Shown: positions 27,389 to 35,800 of the stretch, piece by piece
Layout of the letters: every line of letters starts with the position of its first letter
Numbering within the stretch: position 1 is the first letter of the stretch
Source: Plantactinospora mayteni
GTDB lineage: Bacteria; Actinomycetota; Actinomycetes; Mycobacteriales; Micromonosporaceae
Reading direction: 5' to 3'
Assembly: GCF_016862935.1 (NCBI RefSeq)
Contig: NZ_BONX01000032.1
Span: 1-64,000 of the forward strand
DNA length: 64,000 nt
Position numbers and translations under genes: made by a program
Notes under the pieces: generated by a model
The model's database searches: none
What the model was told of the DNA's origin: nothing
The model's input: only the letters and a program-made list of their open reading frames with translations

Positions 27389-28018
27389 GTGACGGTGGAG
27401 GAGCAGGTGATGGCGACGGGGGCCGGCGCACCCGCCAGCGGCGTGCGGCGACGGCGGTCCCGGCGCGAGGAGATTCTGGAGATCGCGGTCGGCCTCTTCG
27501 CGGCCCGCGGCTATCACGGGGTCTCGATGGACGATATCGGTTCGGCCGCCGGGGTGACCGGCCCGGCGCTTTACCATCACTTCGCCGGCAAGGAGGCGAT
27601 GCTCGTCGCCGCGCTGATGCCGGTGAGTGACGGGCTGCTGGCCGGTGGCCGGCAGCGGGTCGCGGAGCATCCGGACAGCGCCCGGACGGCCCTCGAATCC
27701 CTGATCGACTTCCACGTCGAGTTCGCCCTGGCCAACCCGGCGGTCATCGCGCTGCACCTGCACGAGCTGGACCGGCTGCCGGAGGAGCCCCGCCGACAGA
27801 TCCGCCGGCTCCAGCGGCTCTACGTCGAGGAGTGGGTGGGGGTGCTGACCGCGCTGCACCCGAAGCTGTCGGCGGGCGAGGCGCGGGTGCTGGCCCATGC
27901 CGCGTTCGGTCTGATGAACTCCACGCCGTTCCTCGGTGGCGAGGTGGACCGCCAGCGCCGGGCGGCGCTGCTCCGGGCCGCTACCCTGGCCGCACTGCTC
28001 GCCGACCCGGACGACTGA
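27389..28018 (+). CDS. TetR/AcrR-family regulator of the acyl-CoA cluster
   Basis: 209 residues. The HTH is at about residues 27-75 (RREEILEIAVGLFAARGYHGVSMDDIGSAAGV, abridged; then GPALYHHFAGKEAML). The C-terminal ligand domain resembles regulators of fatty or branched-chain acyl-CoA catabolism (HVEFALANPAVIALHLHELDRLPEE). It stands directly before a biotin carboxylase, HMG-CoA lyase, carboxyltransferase and acyl-CoA dehydrogenase set, which it probably represses. TAGGCT lies six bases before the GTG, suggesting a leaderless transcript; an internal ATG at 27410 is the alternative. Confidence 0.87.
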   Translation: MTVEEQVMATGAGAPASGVRRRRSRREEILEIAVGLFAARGYHGVSMDDIGSAAGVTGPALYHHFAGKEAMLVAALMPVSDGLLAGGRQRVAEHPDSARTALESLIDFHVEFALANPAVIALHLHELDRLPEEPRRQIRRLQRLYVEEWVGVLTALHPKLSAGEARVLAHAAFGLMNSTPFLGGEVDRQRRAALLRAATLAALLADPDD

Positions 28019-28108
28019 ACCTTTCTCGACCCGAATCGCGTGGCGCTCGGGCGCCGCGTCCGACCTTGCGGTCCGCCCGACCGCAGGGGGAGGTTGAAGA
28101 AGGCTCAC
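28017..28108 (+). repeat. Dispersed ~90-bp element with imperfect terminal inverted repeats, copy B
   Basis: Starts GAACCTTTCTCGACCCGAATC and ends GGAGGTTGAAGAAGGCTC (both under twenty bases when trimmed of the ends). It shares ACC-TTGCGGTCCG and CCGCA-GGGG blocks with the copies at 4561 and 55678. It begins immediately after the TetR stop codon. Confidence 0.7.
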
Positions 28109-28176
28109 TGAGGCGGGTCGCGGACGGCCGTACAACGAGGTGCGGCCGGTCGAGTACTGAGAGGCGGAGCACCAGC

Positions 28177-29523
28177 ATGATCGAGTCCCTGCTCGTCGCG
28201 AACCGTGGCGAGATCGCCCGCCGGATCATCCGGACCGCCCGGCGACTCGGCGTACGGACTGTCGCGGTCTACTCCGAGGCAGATGCCGACCTGCCGTTCG
28301 TCCGCGAGGCCGACGAGGCGGTCTGTGTCGGGCCGGCGAACCCGGCGCAGAGCTACCGGAACTCCGAGGCGATCCTCGCCGCCGCCAAGTCGACCGGCGC
28401 ACGGGCGATCCACCCCGGCTACGGCTTCCTGTCGGAAAATGCGGACTTCGCCCGTACCGTCGAGGCGAACGGCCTGGTCTGGGTCGGACCCGGCGCCGAC
28501 GCGATCACCGCGATGGGCGACAAGATCAATGCTCGGAACCTGATGGCCGCCGCGGGTGTGCCGGTCGCGCCCGGCAGCACCGACCCGGCCGGCACGGTCG
28601 AGGCCGCGCTCGCCGCCGCCGAGGAGATCGGCTTCCCGGTCATGGTCAAGGCCGCCGCCGGGGGCGGCGGGATGGGCATGGCGGTCGCCGCCGACGAGGC
28701 CAGCCTGCGCACCGAGTACGACAAGGTGCGCGCCTTCGCCGAGCGGATGTTCGGGGACGGTTCGGTGCTGATCGAGCGATACTTCCCCCGGGTACGGCAC
28801 GTCGAGGTGCAGATCCTCGGCCTGGCCGACGGCCGGGTGGTGGCGCTCGGCGAGCGGGAGTGCTCGGTGCAGCGGCGCAACCAGAAGCTGGTCGAGGAGT
28901 CCCCGTCCCCGGCGGTCTCGGCGGAGCTGCGGGCGCGGCTGCTGGCGGCGGCGGTCCGGGCCGGCGAGGCGGTCGGCTACCGCAACGCGGGCACCGTCGA
29001 GTGCCTGCTCGACCCGACGACCGGGGAGTTCTTCTTCCTGGAGATGAACACCCGGCTCCAGGTCGAGCACCCGGTGACCGAGCTGGTCCACGGCCTCGAC
29101 CTCGTCGAGGAGCAGCTCCGGGTGGCCGCCGGGCTGGCCCCGAACTTCGACCCGGACGCGCTCGCCCCGCGCGGACACGCGATCGAGCTGCGGATCAACG
29201 CCGAGGACCCGAAGCGGTTCCTGCCCGGCCCGGGTGCGGTGACCGCGTGGACGGAGCCGACCGGTGACGGGGTGCGGGTCGACTCCGGATATTCCCTCGG
29301 CACCACCGTCACCCCGTTCTACGACTCGCTGATGGCAAAACTGATCGTGTACGGCGCCGACCGCGCCGAGGCGATCGACCGGGCCCGGGTGGCGGTGGCC
29401 GGATTCGAGATCGCCGGACCGAAGTGCAACCTGCCGTTCTTCGCCGAACTGCTCGACAACCCCGAGTTCCTCGGCGGCGACTACGACACCGGCATCGTCG
29501 CCCGGATGCGGGCCAAGAAGTGA
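28177..29523 (+). CDS. Biotin carboxylase subunit of an acyl-CoA carboxylase (no carrier domain)
   Basis: 448 residues. IESLLVANRGEIARRII opens the biotin carboxylase fold, the ATP-grasp glycine loop is AAAGGGGMGM (about 160-168), and FLEMNTRLQVEHPVTE is the catalytic block. It carboxylates biotin with ATP and bicarbonate. Length and end match AccC-type subunits; there is no C-terminal AMKM biotinylation domain, although methylcrotonyl- or propionyl-CoA carboxylase alpha subunits usually carry one. No separate carrier gene is in the window. The ATG follows GAGGCGGAG. Confidence 0.93.
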   Translation: MIESLLVANRGEIARRIIRTARRLGVRTVAVYSEADADLPFVREADEAVCVGPANPAQSYRNSEAILAAAKSTGARAIHPGYGFLSENADFARTVEANGLVWVGPGADAITAMGDKINARNLMAAAGVPVAPGSTDPAGTVEAALAAAEEIGFPVMVKAAAGGGGMGMAVAADEASLRTEYDKVRAFAERMFGDGSVLIERYFPRVRHVEVQILGLADGRVVALGERECSVQRRNQKLVEESPSPAVSAELRARLLAAAVRAGEAVGYRNAGTVECLLDPTTGEFFFLEMNTRLQVEHPVTELVHGLDLVEEQLRVAAGLAPNFDPDALAPRGHAIELRINAEDPKRFLPGPGAVTAWTEPTGDGVRVDSGYSLGTTVTPFYDSLMAKLIVYGADRAEAIDRARVAVAGFEIAGPKCNLPFFAELLDNPEFLGGDYDTGIVARMRAKK

Positions 29524-29545
29524 GTGGACGGAACGAGGTGACGGC

Positions 29546-30460
29546 ATGACGACCGACCTGCCGGGCGCGGTCTCGATCCGGGAGGTCGGACCGCGCGACG
29601 GCCTACAGAACGAGGAGGTGGTACCGACCGACGGCAAGGTACGCCTGCTCGACCTGCTCGGCACCACCGGCGTACGCCGGATCGAGGCGGTCTCCTTCGT
29701 GCACCCGAAGGCGATCCCGCAGATGGCCGACGCCGACGAGGTGTGGAGCCGGGCGAGGAAGGCGCCGGAGGTGCGCTATTCGGCGCTGGTGCCGAACTCG
29801 AAGGGCGCCCAGCGGGCCCTGGCCGCCGGCTTCACCGAGATCGAGGTGGTGGTCTCGGCCAGCGACACGCACAACCGGCGCAACGTCAACCGCTCCACCG
29901 CCGAGTCGCTGGACGACATCGCCGGGCTGATCTCGCTGTTGCACGATGCCGGGGCGACCGCCGAGGTGATCGTGGCGACCAGCTTCGGCTGCCCGTACGA
30001 GGGGGATGTCGACCCGTCCCGGGTGGCCGGCATCGTCAACCGGGTGGTGGCCGACGGGGCGGACCGGGTCGCCTTCGGTGACACCACCGGGATGGCCACC
30101 CCGCGCCGGGTCCGGGAACTCGTCACCGCGGTCCGGAACCGCCAGCCCGACATCCCGATGCTGCTGCACTTCCACAACACCCGGGGTACGGCGCTGGCGA
30201 ACCTGCTGACCGCGCTCGAACTCGGCGTCACCGAGTACGACGCCAGCGTCGGCGGGCTCGGCGGCTGCCCGTACGCCCCGGGGGCGAGCGGGAACGTGGC
30301 CACCGAGGAGGTGGTGCACATGCTGCACGACATGGGCATCGAGACCGGTGTCGACCTGGACGCGCTGCTGGAGGTGGCGGCCTACGCCGAGCAGCTCGTC
30401 GGCCGGGAGCTGCCCTCCGGGGTGCTCCGGGCCGGCCCGCGCAGCAGACTGGCGGCGTAA
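29546..30460 (+). CDS. Hydroxymethylglutaryl-CoA lyase
   Basis: 304 residues. IREVGPRDGLQNE carries the metal-binding Asp of the HMG-CoA lyase/DRE-TIM family, HFHNTRG supplies the two metal histidines, and GGLGGCPYAPGASGN contains the catalytic cysteine loop. It splits HMG-CoA into acetyl-CoA and acetoacetate, the last step of leucine breakdown. It lies 22 bp after the biotin carboxylase gene with GGAACGAGGTGACGGC before the ATG, so it is in the same operon. The final 20 bases including TAA are exactly duplicated downstream. Confidence 0.95.
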   Translation: MTTDLPGAVSIREVGPRDGLQNEEVVPTDGKVRLLDLLGTTGVRRIEAVSFVHPKAIPQMADADEVWSRARKAPEVRYSALVPNSKGAQRALAAGFTEIEVVVSASDTHNRRNVNRSTAESLDDIAGLISLLHDAGATAEVIVATSFGCPYEGDVDPSRVAGIVNRVVADGADRVAFGDTTGMATPRRVRELVTAVRNRQPDIPMLLHFHNTRGTALANLLTALELGVTEYDASVGGLGGCPYAPGASGNVATEEVVHMLHDMGIETGVDLDALLEVAAYAEQLVGRELPSGVLRAGPRSRLAA

Positions 30461-30480
30461 GCAGCAGACTGGCGGCGTAA
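30441..30480. repeat. Perfect 20-bp tandem duplication spanning the HMG-CoA lyase stop
   Basis: Positions 30441-30460 and 30461-30480 are identical and each ends in GGCGTAA. The unit is not a multiple of three. It looks like a recent duplication. Confidence 0.97.
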
Positions 30481-30518
30481 CCGGAGTAACCACCGACGAA
30501 CCGGGATAGGCTCGGCAA

Positions 30519-31166
30519 ATGCGGATGATCAAGTACACCCACGCCTGCGTACGCCTGGAGGCGGACGGACGGTCACTGCTGATCGATCCGGGCATCTGGG
30601 CCGAGGCCGAGGCGCTGGACTCCGTCGACCACGTGCTGGTCACGCACGAGCATTTCGACCACCTCGACACCGAGCGGATCAGCGCGGCGGTGGCCACCAA
30701 CCCGGCGCTGCGGATCTACACCCACGCGGACGTGGCCCGGCAACTGGCCGACCTCGGTCCGGCGGTGGTTCCGGTCGCCTCCGGTGACGAGTTCGACGCG
30801 GGCGGCTTCCGGGTGCGGGCGGTCGGTCGGGACCACGCCGAGATCTACCAGGGGCTGCCCGGAATTCCGAACCTCGGCTTCGTGGTCGACGTCGGGACGA
30901 CGGGTGGCGGGCTCTACCACCCCGGCGACGCGTTCTTCGTACCCGATCTGCCGGTGGCGACCCTGCTGGTGCCGACCAGCGCGCCGTGGCTGAAGGTCGC
31001 CGAGTCGCTCGACTTCGTCCGGGCGGTCAAGCCCCGGCGGGCGTACTCGATCCACGACGCGGTGGTCAGCGAGCGCGGGGCGCCGATCGTGGACCGCTGG
31101 TTCGAGCAGAAGGCCGAGACCGAATACTCCCGGATCCCGCCCGGCCAGTCGGTGACCTTCGACTGA
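30519..31166 (+). CDS. UlaG-like metallo-beta-lactamase-fold hydrolase
   Basis: 215 residues. The metal motif THEHFDHLD (H43-x-H45-x-D47-H48) and later GRDHAEIYQG and YHPGDAFF show an active MBL fold. YTHACVRLEADGRSLLIDPG is the usual N terminus of UlaG-like predicted lactonase or phosphodiesterase proteins. The substrate is unknown. It follows the HMG-CoA lyase gene by 58 bp on the same strand and ends before a strong hairpin, so it may be the last gene of the transcript. Confidence 0.88.
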   Translation: MRMIKYTHACVRLEADGRSLLIDPGIWAEAEALDSVDHVLVTHEHFDHLDTERISAAVATNPALRIYTHADVARQLADLGPAVVPVASGDEFDAGGFRVRAVGRDHAEIYQGLPGIPNLGFVVDVGTTGGGLYHPGDAFFVPDLPVATLLVPTSAPWLKVAESLDFVRAVKPRRAYSIHDAVVSERGAPIVDRWFEQKAETEYSRIPPGQSVTFD

Positions 31167-31233
31167 CCCGCCCCCGCCCCGCCCCTGTCCCGCACCGCAC
31201 CGCACTGCCCCATCAGTGTCGATGTGGACGGCG

Positions 31234-31263
31234 GGAGGGGCCGGCGGTTCCGCCGGCCCCTCC
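31234..31263. terminator. Strong bidirectional hairpin between convergent genes
   Basis: GGAGGGGCCGGCGG and CCGCCGGCCCCTCC form a perfect 14-bp stem around a TT loop, between the MBL hydrolase (plus) and snapalysin (minus) stops. Confidence 0.85.
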
Positions 31264-31290
31264 GTCACGTGCTGGTCCTCGTCCGGCAGT

Positions 31291-31866
31291 TCAGCCGATC
31301 GGGGCGAGCATCGTCGAGGGCCAGCTGTCCCGGAAGACCTGGCCACCGACGCTGTCGGCCCGGTCCGGCCCGACCCGGGTACCGGCGAAGAGCTGGGTGA
31401 CCCGGCTGGCCTCGGCGCTGCTCGGGTACGGGTTGGTGCAGCTCGTGCCGGCGCTGCCACCCGACATCAGCAGTGCGCAGTTGCCGTTGTAGTTGTCCGG
31501 CAGCCCGAGGATGTGCCCGATCTCGTGACTCATGATCCGCAGCGGGCTGTACTGCTGCGCCTGCTGGGTGTCGATGTAGACCCGACCGTTGCCCAGACTG
31601 GTCCGGACCGCGTACGAGCCACCACCGGTGATCGAGTAGATCCGGAGGTTCGAGCCGCAGTTCGCCGTGAGGGTCAGGTTCGAGGTGGCGTTGTTCCAGA
31701 TCGTGGCGGCCTGGCCGGCGACGCCGACGAAGCTGCCCGCCTGGCTGGTGTTGTAGCAGATGGTCATGGCGGCGGACGCGGGAGACGGGTTGGCCAGCGT
31801 GACGCCGAGGGTGGCACCTGCCGTCGCGACGACCGCGACCAGTAGCCGGCTGATTCGTGAGGTCAT
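31291..31866 (-). CDS. Snapalysin-family secreted zinc metalloprotease (M7)
   Basis: 191 residues. A Sec signal peptide (LLVAVVATAGATLGVTLA, ending ASA) precedes a compact protease with the zinc motif H114-E-x2-H118-x2-G-x2-D124 (SHEIGHILGLPD) and the following met-turn CALLMSGG. Snapalysin (small neutral protease) is secreted by actinomycetes and cuts beside aromatic residues; the mature form here is about 155 residues. The ATG follows GGAGAGTGAGTC. Upstream the DNA is AT-rich (GACAAATGTC palindrome near 31918), a likely promoter or operator. Confidence 0.93.
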   Translation of the reverse strand: MTSRISRLLVAVVATAGATLGVTLANPSPASAAMTICYNTSQAGSFVGVAGQAATIWNNATSNLTLTANCGSNLRIYSITGGGSYAVRTSLGNGRVYIDTQQAQQYSPLRIMSHEIGHILGLPDNYNGNCALLMSGGSAGTSCTNPYPSSAEASRVTQLFAGTRVGPDRADSVGGQVFRDSWPSTMLAPIG

Positions 31867-32008
31867 GACTCACTCTCCGATCCGGTGGGCGTAGGGGGTG
31901 CCAGCAGCCTAGTTATAGACAAATGTCAATTACAACATCCTGTCCGGATACGTGGTCGTTCGGTATGGCGGGCCGGTCGGGTGGCCCGGGGCTGACCGGA
32001 TGCAGTAG

Positions 32009-32025
32009 CCTAACGATCGTTCAGG
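32009..32025. promoter_or_regulatory. Palindromic operator before the carboxyltransferase gene
   Basis: CCTAACGATCGTTCAGG has the perfect 10-bp core AACGATCGTT and overlaps a TAGCCT that could be a -10 element, 48-64 bp before the start codon. This is the form of a TetR-family operator, and the likely binder is the TetR gene at 27389. Confidence 0.6.
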
Positions 32026-32072
32026 TCGGTTGGCGCGGGGTCACGGACCCCGGTCCGGACGAGGGGGTCGGC

Positions 32073-33605
32073 GTGACACTTGACGGTGCGGCGCTGGAGC
32101 GACTCGGCAAGCGGGTCCGAGCCGGCGGCGCGGAGAAATACCACGCCGCCAACGCGGCCAAGGGCAAGCTCTTCGCCCGGGAACGGATCGCGCTGCTGGT
32201 CGACGAGGGCTCCTTCGTCGAGGACGGGCTCCACGCGAACGCGCTCGCCGACGGGCTGCCCGCCGACGGCGTGGTCACCGGCCAGGCCAGCATCGACGGC
32301 CGACCCGTCTGCCTGATGGCCAACGACTCCACGGTCAAGGCCGGAAGCTGGGGCGCCCGTACGGTCGAGAAGATCATCCGGATCATCGAGCGGGCGTACG
32401 CCAACGGCCAGCCGATGGTCTATCTGGTCGACTCGGCCGGTGCCCGGATCACCGACCAGGTCGACCTCTTCCCCGGGCGCCGTGGCGCCGGAAAGATCTT
32501 CTGGAACCAGGTACGCGCCTCCGGCTCGATCCCGCAGGTCTGCGCGCTGTTCGGGCCGAGCGCGGCCGGCGGGGCGTACATTCCGGCGTTCTGCGACGTG
32601 GTGGCGATGGTGGACGGCAACGCCAGCATGTATCTCGGCTCCGACCGGATGGTCGAGATGGTCACCGGGGAGAAGACCACGCTGGAGGAGATGGGCGGGG
32701 CCCGGGTGCACTGCGCCGAGTCCGGCGTCGGGCACTTCCTCTGCAAGACCGAGGCGGACGCGCTCGACGTGGTCCGGCGCTACCTGTCGTACCTGCCGGC
32801 GAACTGGACGTCTCCGCCGCCCGCCGCGCCGGCCGTCGCCGCCCCCGAGAAGGTCGACCTGGCCGGGCTGGTACCGGCGAGCGAGCGACAGGCGTTCGAC
32901 ATGCGCCGGTACGTCAAGGGCCTGCTCGACGCCGACTCCTTCCTGGAGATCCAGGCGCTCTGGGCCAAGGAGCTGACGATCGGCTTCGGCCGGCTGGACG
33001 GCCAGGTCGTCGGCGTGGTGGCGAACAACTCGATGTTCAAGGGCGGCGTGCTCTTCGTCGACTCGGCCGACAAGGCGACCCGGTTCGTGCAGCTCTGCGA
33101 CGCCTTCAACGTGCCGCTGCTCTTCCTCTCCGACGTGCCCGGGTTCATGGTCGGTACGGCGGTGGAGAAGCAGGGCATCATCCGGCACGGCGCCAAGATG
33201 ATCACGGCGATCAGCGAGGCGACCGTACCGAAGATCTGCGTGGTGGTCCGCAAGGCGTACGGTGCCGGGCTCTACGCGATGGCCGGTCCCGGCTTCGAGC
33301 CGGACGCCACGATCGCGCTGCCCACCGCGAAGATCGCGGTGATGGGCGCCGAGGCGGCGGTGAACGCCGTCTACGCCAACAAGATCGCCGCGATCGAGGA
33401 CCCGGACGAGCGGGCGGCCTTCGTCGCGGAGCGGCGCGCCGACTACGAGCAGGACATCGACATCGTCCGGCTGGCCAGCGAGCTGGTCGTGGACGCGATC
33501 GTCGAGCCGGCCGACCTGCGGACCGAACTGGTCCGGCGGTTCGCCGCCGCCCGACACAAGGACCGCACGTTCTCCCGCCGACGGCACGGCGTCACACCCG
33601 TCTAG
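32073..33605 (+). CDS. Acyl-CoA carboxylase beta subunit (carboxyltransferase), probably methylcrotonyl-CoA type
   Basis: 510 residues. Both crotonase-like carboxyltransferase halves are present: LVDSAGARITDQVDLFPGRRG and GPSAAGGAYIPAFCD in the N half, PLLFLSDVPGFMVGTAVEKQG and RKAYGAGLYAMAGPGFEPD in the C half (the oxyanion glycines). It moves carboxyl from biotin to an acyl-CoA. With HMG-CoA lyase and an acyl-CoA dehydrogenase close by, methylcrotonyl-CoA is the best substrate guess; propionyl-CoA cannot be excluded. GTG start after GAGGGGGTCGGC. Confidence 0.92.
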   Translation: MTLDGAALERLGKRVRAGGAEKYHAANAAKGKLFARERIALLVDEGSFVEDGLHANALADGLPADGVVTGQASIDGRPVCLMANDSTVKAGSWGARTVEKIIRIIERAYANGQPMVYLVDSAGARITDQVDLFPGRRGAGKIFWNQVRASGSIPQVCALFGPSAAGGAYIPAFCDVVAMVDGNASMYLGSDRMVEMVTGEKTTLEEMGGARVHCAESGVGHFLCKTEADALDVVRRYLSYLPANWTSPPPAAPAVAAPEKVDLAGLVPASERQAFDMRRYVKGLLDADSFLEIQALWAKELTIGFGRLDGQVVGVVANNSMFKGGVLFVDSADKATRFVQLCDAFNVPLLFLSDVPGFMVGTAVEKQGIIRHGAKMITAISEATVPKICVVVRKAYGAGLYAMAGPGFEPDATIALPTAKIAVMGAEAAVNAVYANKIAAIEDPDERAAFVAERRADYEQDIDIVRLASELVVDAIVEPADLRTELVRRFAAARHKDRTFSRRRHGVTPV

Positions 33606-33646
33606 CAGCCCGACCCCCCCGGGCCCGACGTTCCGCCCGTCGCGGA

Positions 33647-33752
33647 TCCCGGAACCCGGAACCCGGAACCCGGAACGCAGAACCCGGAACCCGGAACGCA
33701 GAACCCGGAACGCAGAACCCGGAACCGGAACGCGGAACCGGAACGCGGAACC
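33647..33752. repeat. GGAACCC/GGAACGC-type tandem repeats
   Basis: About fifteen short units (GGAACCC, GGAACGCA, GGAACGC, GGAACC) fill the gap before the acyl-CoA dehydrogenase gene. Irregular unit lengths of 6-8 bp suggest repeated slippage. The segment ends about 70 bp before the start codon. Confidence 0.9.
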
Positions 33753-33825
33753 GTCCACCCCGCAGCAGCAGCCCCGCCCGTAGCGCCACAAGCGTTTCCG
33801 GCGGACCGACCCGATGGAGGAACCC

Positions 33826-34974
33826 ATGGACTTCCGGCTCAGCGAGGAATACGAGGCGCTGCGATCGAGCGTACGGTCCTTCGCTCGCGAGGTCGTCGCA
33901 CCGGTCATCGCCGAACACTACGAGCGGCACACCTTCCCGTACGAGATCGTCGCGCAGATGGGCAAGATGGGCCTGTTCGGCCTGCCGTTCCCGGAGGAGC
34001 ACGGCGGGATGGGCGGCGACTACTTCGCGCTCTGCCTCGCCCTGGAGGAACTGGCCCGGGTCGACTCCAGTGTGGCGATCACCCTGGAGGCGGCGGTCTC
34101 GCTCGGCGCGATGCCGATCTACCGGTTCGGCACCGCCGAGCAGCGCGCCCGGTGGCTGCCGAAGCTGGTCACCGGCGAGGCGCTGGCCGGGTTCGGGCTG
34201 ACCGAGCCGGGCTTCGGCTCCGACGCGGGCGGCACCGCCACCCGGGCGGTACTGGACGGCGACGAGTGGGTGATCAACGGCTCGAAGGCGTTCATCACCA
34301 ACTCCGGTACCGAGATCACCGCCCTGGTCACGGTCACCGCGGTCACCGGCACCAACCCGGACGGCTCCAAGGAACTCTCCACCATCATCGTGCCGTCCGG
34401 TACGCCGGGCTTCACCGTCGCGCCGGGCTACTCGAAGGTCGGCTGGTGCGCCTCGGACACCCACGAGCTGACCTTCGACGACTGCCGGGTGCCGGCGGAG
34501 AACCTGCTCGGCCAGCGCGGCCGGGGCTTCGCCCAGTTCCTGCGGATCCTCGACGAGGGGCGGATCGCCATCGCGGCGCTCTCGGTCGGCCTCGCCCAGG
34601 GCTGCGTCGACGAGTCCGTCCGGTACGCCAAGGACCGGCACGCCTTCGGCCAGCCGATCGGCAACTTCCAAGCCATCCAGTTCAAGATCGCTGACATGGA
34701 ACGGCGGGCGCACACCTCCCGGCTGGCGTACTACGACGCGGCGGCCCGGATGCTGGCCGGCGAGGACTTCAAGCGGCACGCCGCCATCGCCAAGTTGCAC
34801 GCCAGCGAGTGCGCGGTGGACAACGCCCGGGAGGCCACCCAGATCCACGGCGGGTACGGGTTCATGAACGAGTTCGCGGTGGCCCGGTTCTGGCGGGACT
34901 CGAAGATCCTGGAGATCGGCGAGGGTACCTCCGAGGTGCAGCGGATGATCATCGCCCGCGACCTGGGACTGTAG
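33826..34974 (+). CDS. Acyl-CoA dehydrogenase, probably isovaleryl- or other short-chain type
   Basis: 382 residues, normal family length. Hallmarks: GFGLTEPGFGSDAGG (FAD/substrate loop), VINGSKAFITNSG, DRHAFGQPIGNFQAIQFKIADM (part), IHGGYGFMNEFAVARFWRD and EIGEGTSEVQRMIIAR. The catalytic base is expected in the IGEGTSE region or near residue 240 as in isovaleryl enzymes. FAD-dependent alpha-beta oxidation of an acyl-CoA, passing electrons to ETF. Its place after the carboxyltransferase fits leucine catabolism. The ATG follows GGAGGAACCC. Confidence 0.92.
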   Translation: MDFRLSEEYEALRSSVRSFAREVVAPVIAEHYERHTFPYEIVAQMGKMGLFGLPFPEEHGGMGGDYFALCLALEELARVDSSVAITLEAAVSLGAMPIYRFGTAEQRARWLPKLVTGEALAGFGLTEPGFGSDAGGTATRAVLDGDEWVINGSKAFITNSGTEITALVTVTAVTGTNPDGSKELSTIIVPSGTPGFTVAPGYSKVGWCASDTHELTFDDCRVPAENLLGQRGRGFAQFLRILDEGRIAIAALSVGLAQGCVDESVRYAKDRHAFGQPIGNFQAIQFKIADMERRAHTSRLAYYDAAARMLAGEDFKRHAAIAKLHASECAVDNAREATQIHGGYGFMNEFAVARFWRDSKILEIGEGTSEVQRMIIARDLGL

Positions 34975-35087
34975 CCGGGAATGCTCCGGCCGGCCGACTC
35001 AGGCTCGCTCGGCCGGCCGGTCAACCCGGGGCACCTTGCCGAGCTGTCGACCTGCCGAGCTGCTGCCCGGTCGCCGAGACTCCCCGC

Positions 35088-35672
35088 TCAGTCGGTGGCG
35101 GTCAGCTCGGCCAGGGCACGGACGGTCTTCCAGTTCCGGGTGGTCGAGGCGACCGCGAGCCGCTTCTCCAGGTAGGCGTTGCTGAACCTGCTCCGGCCGT
35201 ACCCGTCCGGGTAGTGCAGGTAGAGGTCCCGGCCGGTGCCGGCGAAGCTGAACTCGGAGGTCTCGCCGCCCGGCACGGACAGCTCGGCCGCCCGGTCGGC
35301 GTCGGGCGGCTCGGCGAGGAACGCCACCAGCAACTTGACCTCGTCCGGCTCGGCGGGTGCGTACGGGTTGCCGCCGGTCAGCTCCGCCAACTCCGGTCCG
35401 GAACGGACCAGTACCGCCACGTCCATGCTCAACCGGTCGGCGAGGGCCCGCCGGATGTCGCCGGCCAGCCGTTCCGGATCGGCGTCCCCGTCCCCGTCCC
35501 CGTCCCCGTCCCCGTCCCCCGCCCCGGCTCCGAAGACGACGTTCCCGCTCTGTAGGTAGGTCTTGACGTCGTGATGGCCGAGGTCGGTGACGATCCGGCG
35601 CAGGTCGGCCATGCCGATCCGGTTGTACGAGCCGAGGTTGACGCCACGGAGCAGTGCCGCGTACCGACCCAT
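35088..35672 (-). CDS. DUF1697 family protein with an inserted Gly-Asp run
   Basis: 194 residues. The DUF1697 N terminus is clear (RYAALLRGVNLGSYNRIGMADLR, then VKTYLQSGNVVF), as is the C-terminal FSNAYLEKRLAVASTTRNWKTV (in part). Between strand and helix, near residues 49-65, lies (GD)n encoded by a GTCCCC hexanucleotide repeat at about 35483-35518. The domain's function is unknown. The run falls in a loop and probably does not break the fold. Confidence 0.88.
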   Translation of the reverse strand: MGRYAALLRGVNLGSYNRIGMADLRRIVTDLGHHDVKTYLQSGNVVFGAGAGDGDGDGDGDGDADPERLAGDIRRALADRLSMDVAVLVRSGPELAELTGGNPYAPAEPDEVKLLVAFLAEPPDADRAAELSVPGGETSEFSFAGTGRDLYLHYPDGYGRSRFSNAYLEKRLAVASTTRNWKTVRALAELTATD

Positions 35673-35800
35673 CCCGCCTCCTCGGTCGACCCTGCCCGCC
35701 GGTGAGCAGCCTATCCCCGCCCTGTTGGTGCCTTGGGAATGTCTAGAGGTGCCCGGAGAGATGGGACGCGCCGGTGATCATCGTTGCGCATACTTCGCGG

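Noticed and set aside
28177-29523. Acetyl-CoA carboxylase for fatty acid synthesis
   Set aside because: Neighbouring HMG-CoA lyase and acyl-CoA dehydrogenase point to leucine catabolism instead.
33647-33752. Promoter array or iteron origin
   Set aside because: Unit length varies between 6 and 8 bp and there is no replication gene; simple slippage is enough.
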